A program made the position numbers and the translations under genes. DNA of 34,396 nucleotides from Desulfobacteraceae bacterium (GTDB taxonomy: Bacteria > Desulfobacterota > Desulfobacteria > Desulfobacterales > Desulfosalsimonadaceae), in contig JAIPES010000019.1 in assembly GCA_021737045.1 (NCBI GenBank), positions 1 to 34,396 of the forward strand, written 5' to 3'. Under the pieces are notes generated by a model. It saw nothing but the letters and a program-made list of their open reading frames with translations. It was not told the origin of the DNA and did no database searches. The number at the start of each line of letters is the position of its first letter. Within the stretch, counting starts at the first letter, position 1. Below, in pieces: positions 7,276 to 15,584 of this stretch.

Positions 7276-8630
7276 CTGACCAGATGCTCCCACAAGGGCC
7301 CGGTATGGCCACGGGCATGGAGCCGGGAGATGATCTGCGCGCTTTTGTCTCCGCCGCTGCCAACGATCCAGTTGATGCGGTTTTGGGCTTTTTCCAGCAC
7401 CCGGGCCTGTATCTGTTCGGCGCTGATGTGTGCGGGACTGTAAAATACGGGTTCAAGAAGATCTGCGTTTGTCTGGATCAGTCCCCGTTCCACGGCCATC
7501 TGCCGCACCCGGGTGCCCGGATAAATGCGGATGCCGGTGAAAAAAAAGCAGGCGGTTTTCTCCAGGGCTGCGGCATTGTCCAGTGTTGTTTCCAGGGTTT
7601 TTTCAGATTCGTCCGGCGCGCCCAGCAGAAAAAAATGGGCTGCATGGATTCCCGCATCCAGGGCGGCCTGGTGGGCGGCGAAGATATCTGCGCAGGTAAA
7701 GGGTTTACGGTACTGGGACAGGATGGAATCGCAGAACGCGTCTGTGCCGAATTCCGCATGGGTCATGCCGGCTTTTGCAAGGGCGGCAAAATAGCCTGCC
7801 GGCATCCGGGCCGGGGCGATGTAGGCGCCCCAGTCAACGGTGATTTGTGCGCGTTCAAAGGCCCGGGCCACGGCCAGGCTGTGATCCGGGTCTGCATTAA
7901 AGGCCGAATCCGTGATAAACAAAAACGCGGCTCCGGCATCCTGGAGCTGCCGGGCCTGCCTGGCCACTTCCGCGGGGTCAAACAGCCGCATGCGCCTGCC
8001 CTCGATGTCGGGGTAAGTGCAGTAGATGCACTGAAAACAGCACCCCCGCTTGGTCTGCAGGTTGAGCATCCCGCCGTGGCGAAGATAATAATCCACGTGC
8101 GGACGATCGGCCAGAAACGAGCGCTTTGTTAAGTTACCCAGGGGCGTCGGCGGTGTGAGGGCTTCGGCCGGGCTGTTTGGGGTGATTACCCCGGGCAGAT
8201 CGGTTACGGGTTTGTTTTGGGAAAGCCGGTCCAGAAACGCGGCCAGGCGCTCGCCTTCGCCGGTCAGGGCGTAATCCGCCCCCAGGTGCGTCAAAATGGC
8301 CCGGGGAAACATGTTCAGCCCGCTGCCGCCGATAATGACCGGCGCACGGCTGATTTTTCGGATTCGGTCCACAAGTTCCCGGCTCTGCCAGAGATAGGTG
8401 CCCGGGTTGACCGCATCAGTGGTGTCCACGTTGCGGATGGAAATGCCGATGATATCCGGATCGGTCCGGGCCACCCGGGCCAGAACGGTTTCAGCGCCGC
8501 CGGGTTCATTGATGTCTGCGATCCACACCTGATGGCGGTCCTTGATGGCCCCGGCCACGCAGTCCAGCCCCAGGGGGTAGACCGGGTAGGGTCGGGTTTC
8601 GGTGTTGGGCGAGATCAGCAAAACCTTCAT
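7272..8630 (-). CDS. B12-binding-domain radical SAM protein (cluster enzyme 2)
   Basis: A 452-residue protein. The N-terminal cobalamin-binding-type domain (about 1-150) has PLGLDCVAGAIK and VIIGGSGLNMFP. The radical SAM core carries CCFQCIYC (CX3CX2C) after NLQTKRG, and the C-terminal part ends in a helical region. It is distinct from the first radical SAM enzyme: its spacing and flanks match the general B12-radical SAM class with a GGSG strand. No DxHxxG cobalamin-His motif is evident, so B12 may bind base-off without a protein His, or not at all. The start overlaps the KS-CLF stop (ATGA); 41 upstream residues in the longer frame lie inside that gene and are not used. Substrate unknown. Confidence 0.87.
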   Translation of the reverse strand: MKVLLISPNTETRPYPVYPLGLDCVAGAIKDRHQVWIADINEPGGAETVLARVARTDPDIIGISIRNVDTTDAVNPGTYLWQSRELVDRIRKISRAPVIIGGSGLNMFPRAILTHLGADYALTGEGERLAAFLDRLSQNKPVTDLPGVITPNSPAEALTPPTPLGNLTKRSFLADRPHVDYYLRHGGMLNLQTKRGCCFQCIYCTYPDIEGRRMRLFDPAEVARQARQLQDAGAAFLFITDSAFNADPDHSLAVARAFERAQITVDWGAYIAPARMPAGYFAALAKAGMTHAEFGTDAFCDSILSQYRKPFTCADIFAAHQAALDAGIHAAHFFLLGAPDESEKTLETTLDNAAALEKTACFFFTGIRIYPGTRVRQMAVERGLIQTNADLLEPVFYSPAHISAEQIQARVLEKAQNRINWIVGSGGDKSAQIISRLHARGHTGPLWEHLVR

Positions 8631-10801
8631 GTGTGCATCATCTCCACTGCTGTAACGGGTTTTCCGGCATTGATCATTAAAATTCCCCTGGCGCGCAGAT
8701 CGATTTCCGTGTCTCCGGCCGGGCCGGCCGGGAGAAATCCTTTTTCCATGCACCCGGCAGCCAGGCCTGCGGCCGCGGCAGAGGCCGTGGCAAATTCGCC
8801 GGTATATTTCCGGTAATCCACCATTGGCAGGTTTGTGTCAAGGGCCTGGCAAAAGGCGTTGATCACCCGGCGGGAAAAATCCGCACGGGCTGCGGGAATG
8901 CCGGCAAAGATGACACCGATTCTTGCTGAAACGGCTCTGGCCCCGCCCAGTTTTTCCACCAGGGCGCTGGCGGTTTTGGCCGGATCATCGCTGCCAAGGA
9001 CAAATACAGGACCAATGCCGATGCCGGTGTTGGCGGAGGTGAGCATCAGTCCGCCCCCGCCGTCGGCCGGAGTGGCGGCCAGGGCGGCTGACGGATCAAA
9101 CCTGCGGATCAGGGGTTCATGGGCCTCGTCTGCGCCCATGACCAGGCATGGGCCATGGTTGTTTCCCATGAGCCGGGCTGCGATCAGGGCCTGTTCAAAG
9201 GCGTCGTCCTGTCCCGTGAGTGTCATGTTTGCACCCCTGGCCCCGAGCATGAGTGCGGCCTGGCCGGCAGGGGCGTTGTGTACGGATCCGGCAAAATCCA
9301 TGGGGCTGGAAAGCCGCTCCTGGTTGGCAAACAGCCGGGTGAGAAAATTATGGGTCTCTGTGAGCGCTCCCCAGCCGGTGCCGAAAAACAGGTCCGAAAT
9401 CTGATTGTCCATATTTGTGCGGGATATCGCCTGGCCGGCCAGGTTTATCGCCATTCTGGAAAGCCGCTTTAACCGCCGGACGGCTTTTGTATCCAGGTCA
9501 GCAGACAGATCTGCATTGGACAATATCCCGGCGCAGGAAAGATTGCTGTAAAACGCCTGCAGACTGGCTTCTGTGTCCCCTGCGCCGGTGATGCACATGC
9601 CGGTTAAAACGCCTGTGACATCGGGATGTTTTGTGCAATGACCGTGCTTTCCGGCTTTGCCCGGGATTTTGTTTTGGATGCCGCCAATGACCAGGGCGGC
9701 ATTGTTGCCCCCGAACCCGAAGGAATTGGACAGCACGGTGCTGATTTTTCCGTGCTGCGGCCGGGTCAGGGGGTGGATGTCCAGATCCGGGTCAGGGGTT
9801 CGCATGCCCGCGTTTGCGGGCAAAAAGCCGTCTGCCGCTGCCCGGGCGCAGATGCCCGCTTCCATGGCCCCGGCTGCTGCAAGGCTGTGGCCGAAAGCGC
9901 CCTTGACAGAGGAGAGCGCCGGGGGGTTGTCTCCGAATACCGCATGCACGGCCCGGGCTTCGGCCGCGTCATTGCCGATGGTGCCGGTGCCGTGCAAATT
10001 GATGTAGTCGATGTCTGCAGGGCCCATCCCGGCATCTTTTAAGGCGGCTTCCATGGCCCGGGCCGCGCCCAGGCCTTCCGGATGCGGGGAAGTGGCGTGA
10101 TGAGCGTCACAGGAAAGACCGGCGCCCAGAATTTGGGCAACTGCATTTTTTGGGGGCGTTTGACCGCCTTTGAGCAGAACCAGGGCCGCGGCCTCGGAAA
10201 GGTGCATGCCCTTTCTGTTTGCGTCAAAGGGCCGGGCGCCCTCCGGGTCGATTAATTGCAGGGCGGCAAACCCGTGGCAGGTCAGTCGGCACAGGGCATC
10301 AGCTCCCCCGGCCAGCACAGTTTGGGCCATGCCGCAGCCAATCATCCGGGCGGCCAGGGCAATGGCCGCAGCCCCGGAGGAGCAGGCAGTGGAGACCGTC
10401 AAAACCGGGCCGGTGCATCCGCAGACCCCGGCCGCATGCCGGGCCACCGTGTCCAGACCGTGGCCTGCATAGGCCCGGGGGTCTGTGACCTTGTTTTTGA
10501 TCAGCACTTCGGATTCCGGCATTCCGCCGGTGGTCACGCCCATGACCACTGCGTCGGGCACAGTACCCGGACATTGGCTCATGATCTGTCTGACCGCTGC
10601 ATCTGTGAGCGCATGGGTCCGGCCGGCACCAATGGCGGGCAAATCCATGCTCACCTGGCCGGCCACTGGCGGATCCGGATGGGCAAACAGGGTCAGGGGG
10701 GCGGCACAAATCCGGTTTTCCTCCAGTGCGGCCATGGTCTGCCGGGTGTCTCCCATGGGCGTGATCATTGCAATGCCGGTGATGTAAATGCCTGTCAACA
10801 T
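8627..10801 (-). CDS. Ketosynthase-chain length factor fusion (KS-CLF)
   Basis: A 724-residue protein made of two ketosynthase-fold halves. Residues 1-380 are an active FabF-type ketosynthase with nucleophile Cys140 (TACSSG), His270 (NLHGTGT), Lys300 and His305 (KGAFGHS), and the C-terminal GFGGNN loop. Residues 395-724 are a second thiolase-fold half with SVHNAPAG (506-513) where the Cys motif would be. That is the signature of the Ketoacyl-synt_2 chain-length-factor family, so this half is catalytically dead and structural. In aryl-polyene and type II PKS systems KS and CLF are separate, heterodimerising proteins; here they form one chain. The enzyme would condense malonyl-ACP iteratively. 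It lies 9 nt after the acyltransferase gene. Confidence 0.93.
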   Translation of the reverse strand: MLTGIYITGIAMITPMGDTRQTMAALEENRICAAPLTLFAHPDPPVAGQVSMDLPAIGAGRTHALTDAAVRQIMSQCPGTVPDAVVMGVTTGGMPESEVLIKNKVTDPRAYAGHGLDTVARHAAGVCGCTGPVLTVSTACSSGAAAIALAARMIGCGMAQTVLAGGADALCRLTCHGFAALQLIDPEGARPFDANRKGMHLSEAAALVLLKGGQTPPKNAVAQILGAGLSCDAHHATSPHPEGLGAARAMEAALKDAGMGPADIDYINLHGTGTIGNDAAEARAVHAVFGDNPPALSSVKGAFGHSLAAAGAMEAGICARAAADGFLPANAGMRTPDPDLDIHPLTRPQHGKISTVLSNSFGFGGNNAALVIGGIQNKIPGKAGKHGHCTKHPDVTGVLTGMCITGAGDTEASLQAFYSNLSCAGILSNADLSADLDTKAVRRLKRLSRMAINLAGQAISRTNMDNQISDLFFGTGWGALTETHNFLTRLFANQERLSSPMDFAGSVHNAPAGQAALMLGARGANMTLTGQDDAFEQALIAARLMGNNHGPCLVMGADEAHEPLIRRFDPSAALAATPADGGGGLMLTSANTGIGIGPVFVLGSDDPAKTASALVEKLGGARAVSARIGVIFAGIPAARADFSRRVINAFCQALDTNLPMVDYRKYTGEFATASAAAAGLAAGCMEKGFLPAGPAGDTEIDLRARGILMINAGKPVTAVEMMHT

Positions 10802-10810
10802 CCCGTGTCC

Positions 10811-11671
10811 TTAGGGTTCAAAATGATGCCACTGGCAGGGATGTGCCAGCACCGCCTGCTCCAGCAGGCGGGTGTATTGCCGTGCGGCATCCGCGATCTG
10901 CCGGTCGCGGCCCGGGCCTTTTTTCCGGGCCGGCGAAATGGGCGGGTGGATGATAAAGCTGTAATGATGCGCGCCTGTGCGAAAGGCAAAAAACACGTAA
11001 ATCGGTGTTCTGGTGGCTGCGGCCAAAGCAAAGGGCGCCCTGGGCAGCCGCACCGGCCGGTTGAAAAACGTGGTTTCCACATATGCCTGGTTTGCGTCCC
11101 GGAACCGGTCGCCGGCCATGGACAGAATCCAGCCCTTTCGCAGATATGCCATGGCCTCGATGATTTCCATGGGCGAGCCCTGGCGGTTTTGGCCTGCAAT
11201 CACCCTTACCCCGCTTTTTCGCAGGCTTTGTTTCTGTGTGCCCTCGATCTGTTCGTTCTGTTTTTCCCCCATGACCAGAAGCAGGGGCACGCCCTGTTCT
11301 TTTAGCAGCCGGGCGGCCACCTCCCAGTTGCCCACATGGCTCATGAGCAAAATCCCGCCGGTGCCGGCTGTTATGCAGGCCTTTAGATGCTCCAGGCCGC
11401 TGGCGGTGTAGGTGATGCGGTTTTTATGTTCCAGCAGGTAGCGGTCCACGTAAAGATGGGTAAAGCTGTGAAATTGCCGCCACGCACACCAGATATGATA
11501 CCATGCCGGCCGGCCGGGAAAAAGGATTCTGTAAAAACGAACGCTCACGGCCACCCGGGGCGGAAAAAACAGAAAATAGCCGGCTGCAATGGTGCGCACG
11601 GCTGCATAAAAGACCCAAATCCCGTATTTTTCAGAGCAATATGCCAGAATTTGGTAAAACAGGCGGATCAT
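10811..11671 (-). CDS. LpxL/HtrB-like lysophospholipid or lipid A acyltransferase family protein
   Basis: A 286-residue protein with an N-terminal membrane-associated part and the acyltransferase catalytic motif HX4E (H112...E117 in MSHVGNWE), then a GDRF segment and a basic motif (FNRPVRLPRAPFALA) typical of the lipid A acyltransferase family. Members transfer an acyl chain from acyl-ACP to a lipid or sugar acceptor at the inner membrane. In aryl-polyene clusters such enzymes are proposed to attach the polyene to its lipid or glycan anchor. Its start overlaps the MMPL-methyltransferase stop (ATGA). Acceptor and donor are unknown; the donor is plausibly the cluster ACP. Confidence 0.88.
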   Translation of the reverse strand: MIRLFYQILAYCSEKYGIWVFYAAVRTIAAGYFLFFPPRVAVSVRFYRILFPGRPAWYHIWCAWRQFHSFTHLYVDRYLLEHKNRITYTASGLEHLKACITAGTGGILLMSHVGNWEVAARLLKEQGVPLLLVMGEKQNEQIEGTQKQSLRKSGVRVIAGQNRQGSPMEIIEAMAYLRKGWILSMAGDRFRDANQAYVETTFFNRPVRLPRAPFALAAATRTPIYVFFAFRTGAHHYSFIIHPPISPARKKGPGRDRQIADAARQYTRLLEQAVLAHPCQWHHFEP

Positions 11672-14600
11672 CGGGTTTCACCATAACTTTGGGGTTTTCT
11701 GGCAGCAAACCATTTTTCCTCCCGCCCCCGGCCCGAGTCCTGCACATGGCGAATTTCAAAGCCCGTAGATGTCAACAGATCCCGGATTTGGGCCTCGGTT
11801 CGGTCATGGCGCGCAATTCCCCGGATTTTTAAGCGCAGGATTTCAACCCGCCGCAGAAATGAATCTTTTGAATCTCTGAGCACGGCCGCGCGCATGATCA
11901 ACCGGCCGCCCGGCTCCAGGCGGTTTTTTGCAGCGGCCAGGGTTTGGGCGGCGGTATTGTCTGAAAGGTAATGGAGCATGTCGATCATCAGGGCGGTGTC
12001 TGCGGGATGGTCCGGTGCCGGCAGGTCCGGGGCTGCAGCCTGCCATATGGTTCCCTGATCAGCCGTGATGCGGCTGGCAAACCGCACCCGTTCGCCGTCC
12101 GGGTCCATGCCGGTTATCCGGATTTTTGGGTCCATGGCCAGCAGCCACCCGGCGGTGATGCCGTAGCCGCATCCGATGTCCAGAACCGCGGCCGGCCTGT
12201 CCAGAAACCCGGGCAGCTCGGCAAACATGGGATCCACCCGGCGCTTGATTGCAGCAAAAATCCGGGGATAGGCCTCGGTGTGCCGGTACATGCGGGCAAG
12301 GCGCTGTTTGTGTTCTGCAGAGCCTGGCGCTGCCACACCCTGGCCCGGGACCGCGGGCTGAAACAGGATATCCAGAATGGCCGGCAGCAGGCAGAAGGTA
12401 CCGGCGGCCACAAACAGCACCGCAGGGGCCAGAATCAGGCCCAGGCTTTTCATGAGCAGGTGTTCTCCTGTGGCCAGGGCGGCAAACCCGATAAAGGTGG
12501 AGGCCGCAGCCAGAAACACGGTCATGCGGATGTGGGCGAAATGCGGATGGGCCGGCGTGCCGTAGCGCTGGTAGGCCCGGACGAAATAAAGGGAATAATC
12601 CAGGCCCATGCCGAAAACCACCACAGAGAGCATCAGCCCGGGAATGTTTAGCGGCTGGCCCAGCAGGTGCAGGAGGCCCAGGGTGCAGACCATGGCAAAG
12701 CCCAGGGGCAGAAGCGAGACCGCCGCCAGGGTGAAATCGGCAAAAAACACCACCAGCAGCACGGCCACGCCCGCAGCCACAATGGCAAACATTTGCACAA
12801 AGGTATTTGAAAGCAGCGTGCCCAGGTTTTGGGCGTAATAATTGGGGTCCAGCACGGAGATTTCCGGCCGGCCCGATGAAATCGTGTCAAAAAACCGGGC
12901 CGGATCATAATTTTCTCCTGGCACAAGAGAGGCAAACAGGATGTGGCCGTCTCCGGTCTTTTCGGAATGAATGCCCAGAAAATCAAAAAAACGTTCATCA
13001 AAGCGCATCTGCCCGGAGGCGCAGTCAGTGGTTTGGCTTGAATACACGTGTGCAAAATTTTCCGGGTTTATCCCCAGGGCCGCGGCCTGATCCATGATGC
13101 GGGAAACCACTTGCTTTTGTCCGGCATCCTGCCAGAACTGCTGCCATGCGTTCATATTGGAGCGGCAGCGCTTTGGACCGGGAAACAGCATGGAGGGGAA
13201 AAACGCCTCTGAAATGCGGTTTTCAGCCATTTGGTCTTCGATTTCGGCGGCAAGCCGGTCGCTTGTCTGCTGGAGCTTTTTTTTGTTTTCCGCCCGGGCC
13301 ATGACATGGACCCGGTCAAACATCCGGTTTCCCCAGGTGTCTGCGATCTGCTGTTCTGCGGCAAGGGTGTTTTTGCTAACGGTATTGATGGCGGAAATAT
13401 CTGCGCAGAAATCCGGCCGGGCAAAAAAGGCCAGAATACCGGCTGCCAGAAGGGCGGCAACCAGCTTGGGCTTTTTGCCGGACAGCACCGCATGGTCTAC
13501 TGCGGTTTGCAGCAGCAGCCGGTGCTTGCGCCGGGCCCCTTTAAGCCCGGGCATCAGCAGGGGAAAACCTGTATGCACGAACAAAAAGGAAAACAAAATG
13601 CCCAAAGCGGCAAACTGCCCGATTTCCGCGAGTATGGGAAACCCGCTGAAAACCAGCAGAAAAAAGGCGCCCGCCGAGGTCAGCGCAGCTGCAAGGGCCA
13701 CTGCCCACACTTCCCTGGAGGCCTGTTTGCCGGTTGTTTCATAAGGCCGGTCTGCAAACAGCAGATAGGAAATGCCGTGATCAACCGTAATGGCCACGAT
13801 GGCCCCGCCAAATCCCACGGCCATGATGGTGATGGATTCGTGGAACAGGGCGTATACCACCAGGGCGGCCAGGGTGCCGAACACTGCGGGCACAAAGGCC
13901 AAAAGCCCGATTGCTGGCCTGGGAAAGGCCAGCATGAGCAGCGCGGCAATGCCCAGGGCCGAAAGAAACACCGCCTGTCTGGCGTCGTTTTTGGCTGCGG
14001 TTTCATTGTCGATCACCGCCCGGTAGGCGCCGGCCGCGGTCAGTGTCAGGTCCGCGCCCCGGGTGTCAAAATCCCGGGAAAGCGCCTGCCGGGCCTGGCT
14101 GATGGCCGCGGCGATTTCTCTGGCGGCTTCTGATCCGGTGGCTGCCCGGCCGGGATCGGCAATAATTAAGACATGGCCCAGGTCTTTGGAAAACAGCCGG
14201 CCCTTGTGAAATTCGATGTTTTCTGCCGGCATCAGGGCCCGGGTTTTTTCCAGGACCACATCGCGCAGGCCCGCGGGATCAGCAACAATGGCCCGGGCCC
14301 GGCCGGTGCTTTCCATGGTGTAGAGCCGGGACAGGTTTTGCCTGACCCGTTTTTCCAGCACCCCTTTTTCCAGCAAAGGGGTCACTTTTTTTTCCAGATC
14401 CCGTGCCGTGAGCAGGGCCGGCAGGTGTTGTGCTGCATAAAGATCCAGGTCGGAAAAAATCTGCCCGGCGTCTTTGAAACCCACGGCGTCAAAAAGCCCG
14501 GTGGCTTCCATATGCGCTTCCAGCCGTCCTGCGGCCGCAGAAAGAACCTCCGGGTCTGCGGGTTCAAGTCCCAGATCGATCAATACCCGGTTTTGATAGG

Positions 14601-14787
14601 GGTGGTTTAAAATGACTTCATGGCTGTCGGCCATGACCGGATTGCCAGCGGGCAGGGAATGCAAAATGTTGGTTTCAATGCGGAGGCCTGAGGCAGAAAA
14701 GGCGAAAACTGCCATTGCTCCGGCAATCACGGTAAAAAGGATGCCGCGTGCCAGCATGGATTTTTTTGTAATCCTGGTTTGTGTCAA
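11668..14787 (-). CDS. MMPL/RND-family exporter fused to a class I SAM methyltransferase
   Basis: A 1039-residue protein. Residues 1-800 are an RND/MMPL transporter: one N-terminal helix (about 13-33), a large periplasmic loop, a helix bundle (about 270-425), then a second helix and loop, and a second bundle (about 655-800). Intramembrane acidic pairs are D336-H337 (TVDHGISY) and D730-Y731 (GLDYSLYF), as expected of proton-driven MMPL pumps. Residues about 830-1030 are a soluble methyltransferase with SAM motif I DIGCGYG (870-876), then GMDPD and LMIDMLHYL. In related clusters exporter and methyltransferase are separate genes. The fusion places methylation at the cytoplasmic face of the exporter. 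Start overlaps the glycosyltransferase stop (ATGA). Confidence 0.92.
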   Translation of the reverse strand: MTQTRITKKSMLARGILFTVIAGAMAVFAFSASGLRIETNILHSLPAGNPVMADSHEVILNHPYQNRVLIDLGLEPADPEVLSAAAGRLEAHMEATGLFDAVGFKDAGQIFSDLDLYAAQHLPALLTARDLEKKVTPLLEKGVLEKRVRQNLSRLYTMESTGRARAIVADPAGLRDVVLEKTRALMPAENIEFHKGRLFSKDLGHVLIIADPGRAATGSEAAREIAAAISQARQALSRDFDTRGADLTLTAAGAYRAVIDNETAAKNDARQAVFLSALGIAALLMLAFPRPAIGLLAFVPAVFGTLAALVVYALFHESITIMAVGFGGAIVAITVDHGISYLLFADRPYETTGKQASREVWAVALAAALTSAGAFFLLVFSGFPILAEIGQFAALGILFSFLFVHTGFPLLMPGLKGARRKHRLLLQTAVDHAVLSGKKPKLVAALLAAGILAFFARPDFCADISAINTVSKNTLAAEQQIADTWGNRMFDRVHVMARAENKKKLQQTSDRLAAEIEDQMAENRISEAFFPSMLFPGPKRCRSNMNAWQQFWQDAGQKQVVSRIMDQAAALGINPENFAHVYSSQTTDCASGQMRFDERFFDFLGIHSEKTGDGHILFASLVPGENYDPARFFDTISSGRPEISVLDPNYYAQNLGTLLSNTFVQMFAIVAAGVAVLLVVFFADFTLAAVSLLPLGFAMVCTLGLLHLLGQPLNIPGLMLSVVVFGMGLDYSLYFVRAYQRYGTPAHPHFAHIRMTVFLAAASTFIGFAALATGEHLLMKSLGLILAPAVLFVAAGTFCLLPAILDILFQPAVPGQGVAAPGSAEHKQRLARMYRHTEAYPRIFAAIKRRVDPMFAELPGFLDRPAAVLDIGCGYGITAGWLLAMDPKIRITGMDPDGERVRFASRITADQGTIWQAAAPDLPAPDHPADTALMIDMLHYLSDNTAAQTLAAAKNRLEPGGRLIMRAAVLRDSKDSFLRRVEILRLKIRGIARHDRTEAQIRDLLTSTGFEIRHVQDSGRGREEKWFAARKPQSYGETR

Positions 14788-15584
14788 TGGCTGCCACTCC
14801 TTGCTGATCTTCTTAGAAAACCAACAAACCGCTGTCCCAAAAGCCGGGTGAAAATCCCTGCATTGCGAAGAAAATCCACGCCGGGGCGGAAATGGGAGAT
14901 GCGCTGGTCAGCCGGCAGGTAATGGACGTTTACCGGCACTTCAATTACGGAAACACCCTGACGGCAGGCCCGCACCAGGATTTCCACCTCAAAGTCAAAC
15001 CGGGTGCACATCGCCCCCCAGTGCAGGGCCGCGGGCAGGGGATAGGCCCGGAATCCGCTCTGGGAATCGGACAGTTTGGGCCCGCCGCACACCCAGACCC
15101 AGAAGTTGGAAAACCGGCGGCCCATCCGGGAGCCGTATCGGATATGGGATTGTTCCATTCCCGTGCGGCAGCCCACGATCAGGGCGCGGCCGGAATCGGT
15201 CGCCGCAGCCATCAGGGCCGGAGCGTCTGCCGGGTCATGCTGGCCGTCAGCGTCTATGGTCACGGCATAGTCGGCCAGTTGCGCCGCCTCTGTCAGGCCG
15301 GTTTGAAGGGCCGCGCCCTTGCCGGTGTTGCGGGCATGGGTGATCACGCGGATATCTGAAAGCCGCCCGAGCCGGGCGGCGGTGTCATCTGTTGATCCGT
15401 CGTTTATCACGATAATGTCTGTACCAAGCCCTTTGGCCCGGGATATGACCGCTTCCAGGGCCGCACCGTGATTGTAGACCGGAATCACGATGACAAACCG
15501 GCACTTTTGCGGCCGTTTTTGCGCCGGGCCGGATTTGGGGCCGGATTTAGGATTCATGGACATGCAGGGGTTCTTGGGGGTCAT
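14784..15584 (-). CDS. Family 2 glycosyltransferase (DPM1/polyprenyl-phosphate type)
   Basis: A 266-residue GT-A enzyme with IPVYNHG at the N-terminus, NDGSTDD (D62), the metal-binding DADGQHD (D111, D113), SDSQSGFRAYP and RFDFEVEIL. This matches the dolichol-phosphate-mannose-synthase-like branch of GT2, which usually moves a sugar from a nucleotide donor to a lipid acceptor. The first 26 residues are Lys/Pro-rich and may be trimmed, since in-frame ATG codons at 15563 and 15557 are alternative starts; all overlap the DAK2-DegV gene by 11-38 nt. The C-terminal RLLGQRFVGFLRR is basic and likely membrane-facing. A sugar on the lipid product fits the downstream deacetylase. Confidence 0.9.
   Translation of the reverse strand: MTPKNPCMSMNPKSGPKSGPAQKRPQKCRFVIVIPVYNHGAALEAVISRAKGLGTDIIVINDGSTDDTAARLGRLSDIRVITHARNTGKGAALQTGLTEAAQLADYAVTIDADGQHDPADAPALMAAATDSGRALIVGCRTGMEQSHIRYGSRMGRRFSNFWVWVCGGPKLSDSQSGFRAYPLPAALHWGAMCTRFDFEVEILVRACRQGVSVIEVPVNVHYLPADQRISHFRPGVDFLRNAGIFTRLLGQRFVGFLRRSARSGSH

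Noticed and set aside
7224-8132. 302-codon plus-strand open frame inside the second radical SAM gene
   Set aside because: Antisense to conserved CCFQCIYC-containing coding sequence; composition is shadow-like.
10256-11305. 349-codon plus-strand open frame over the KS-CLF/acyltransferase junction
   Set aside because: It runs antisense across two well-supported genes and their stop/start region, with Gly/Arg/His-rich composition and no domain.
13231-14133. 300-codon plus-strand open frame inside the MMPL gene
   Set aside because: Antisense shadow of conserved MMPL helices; no ribosome binding site or recognisable motif.
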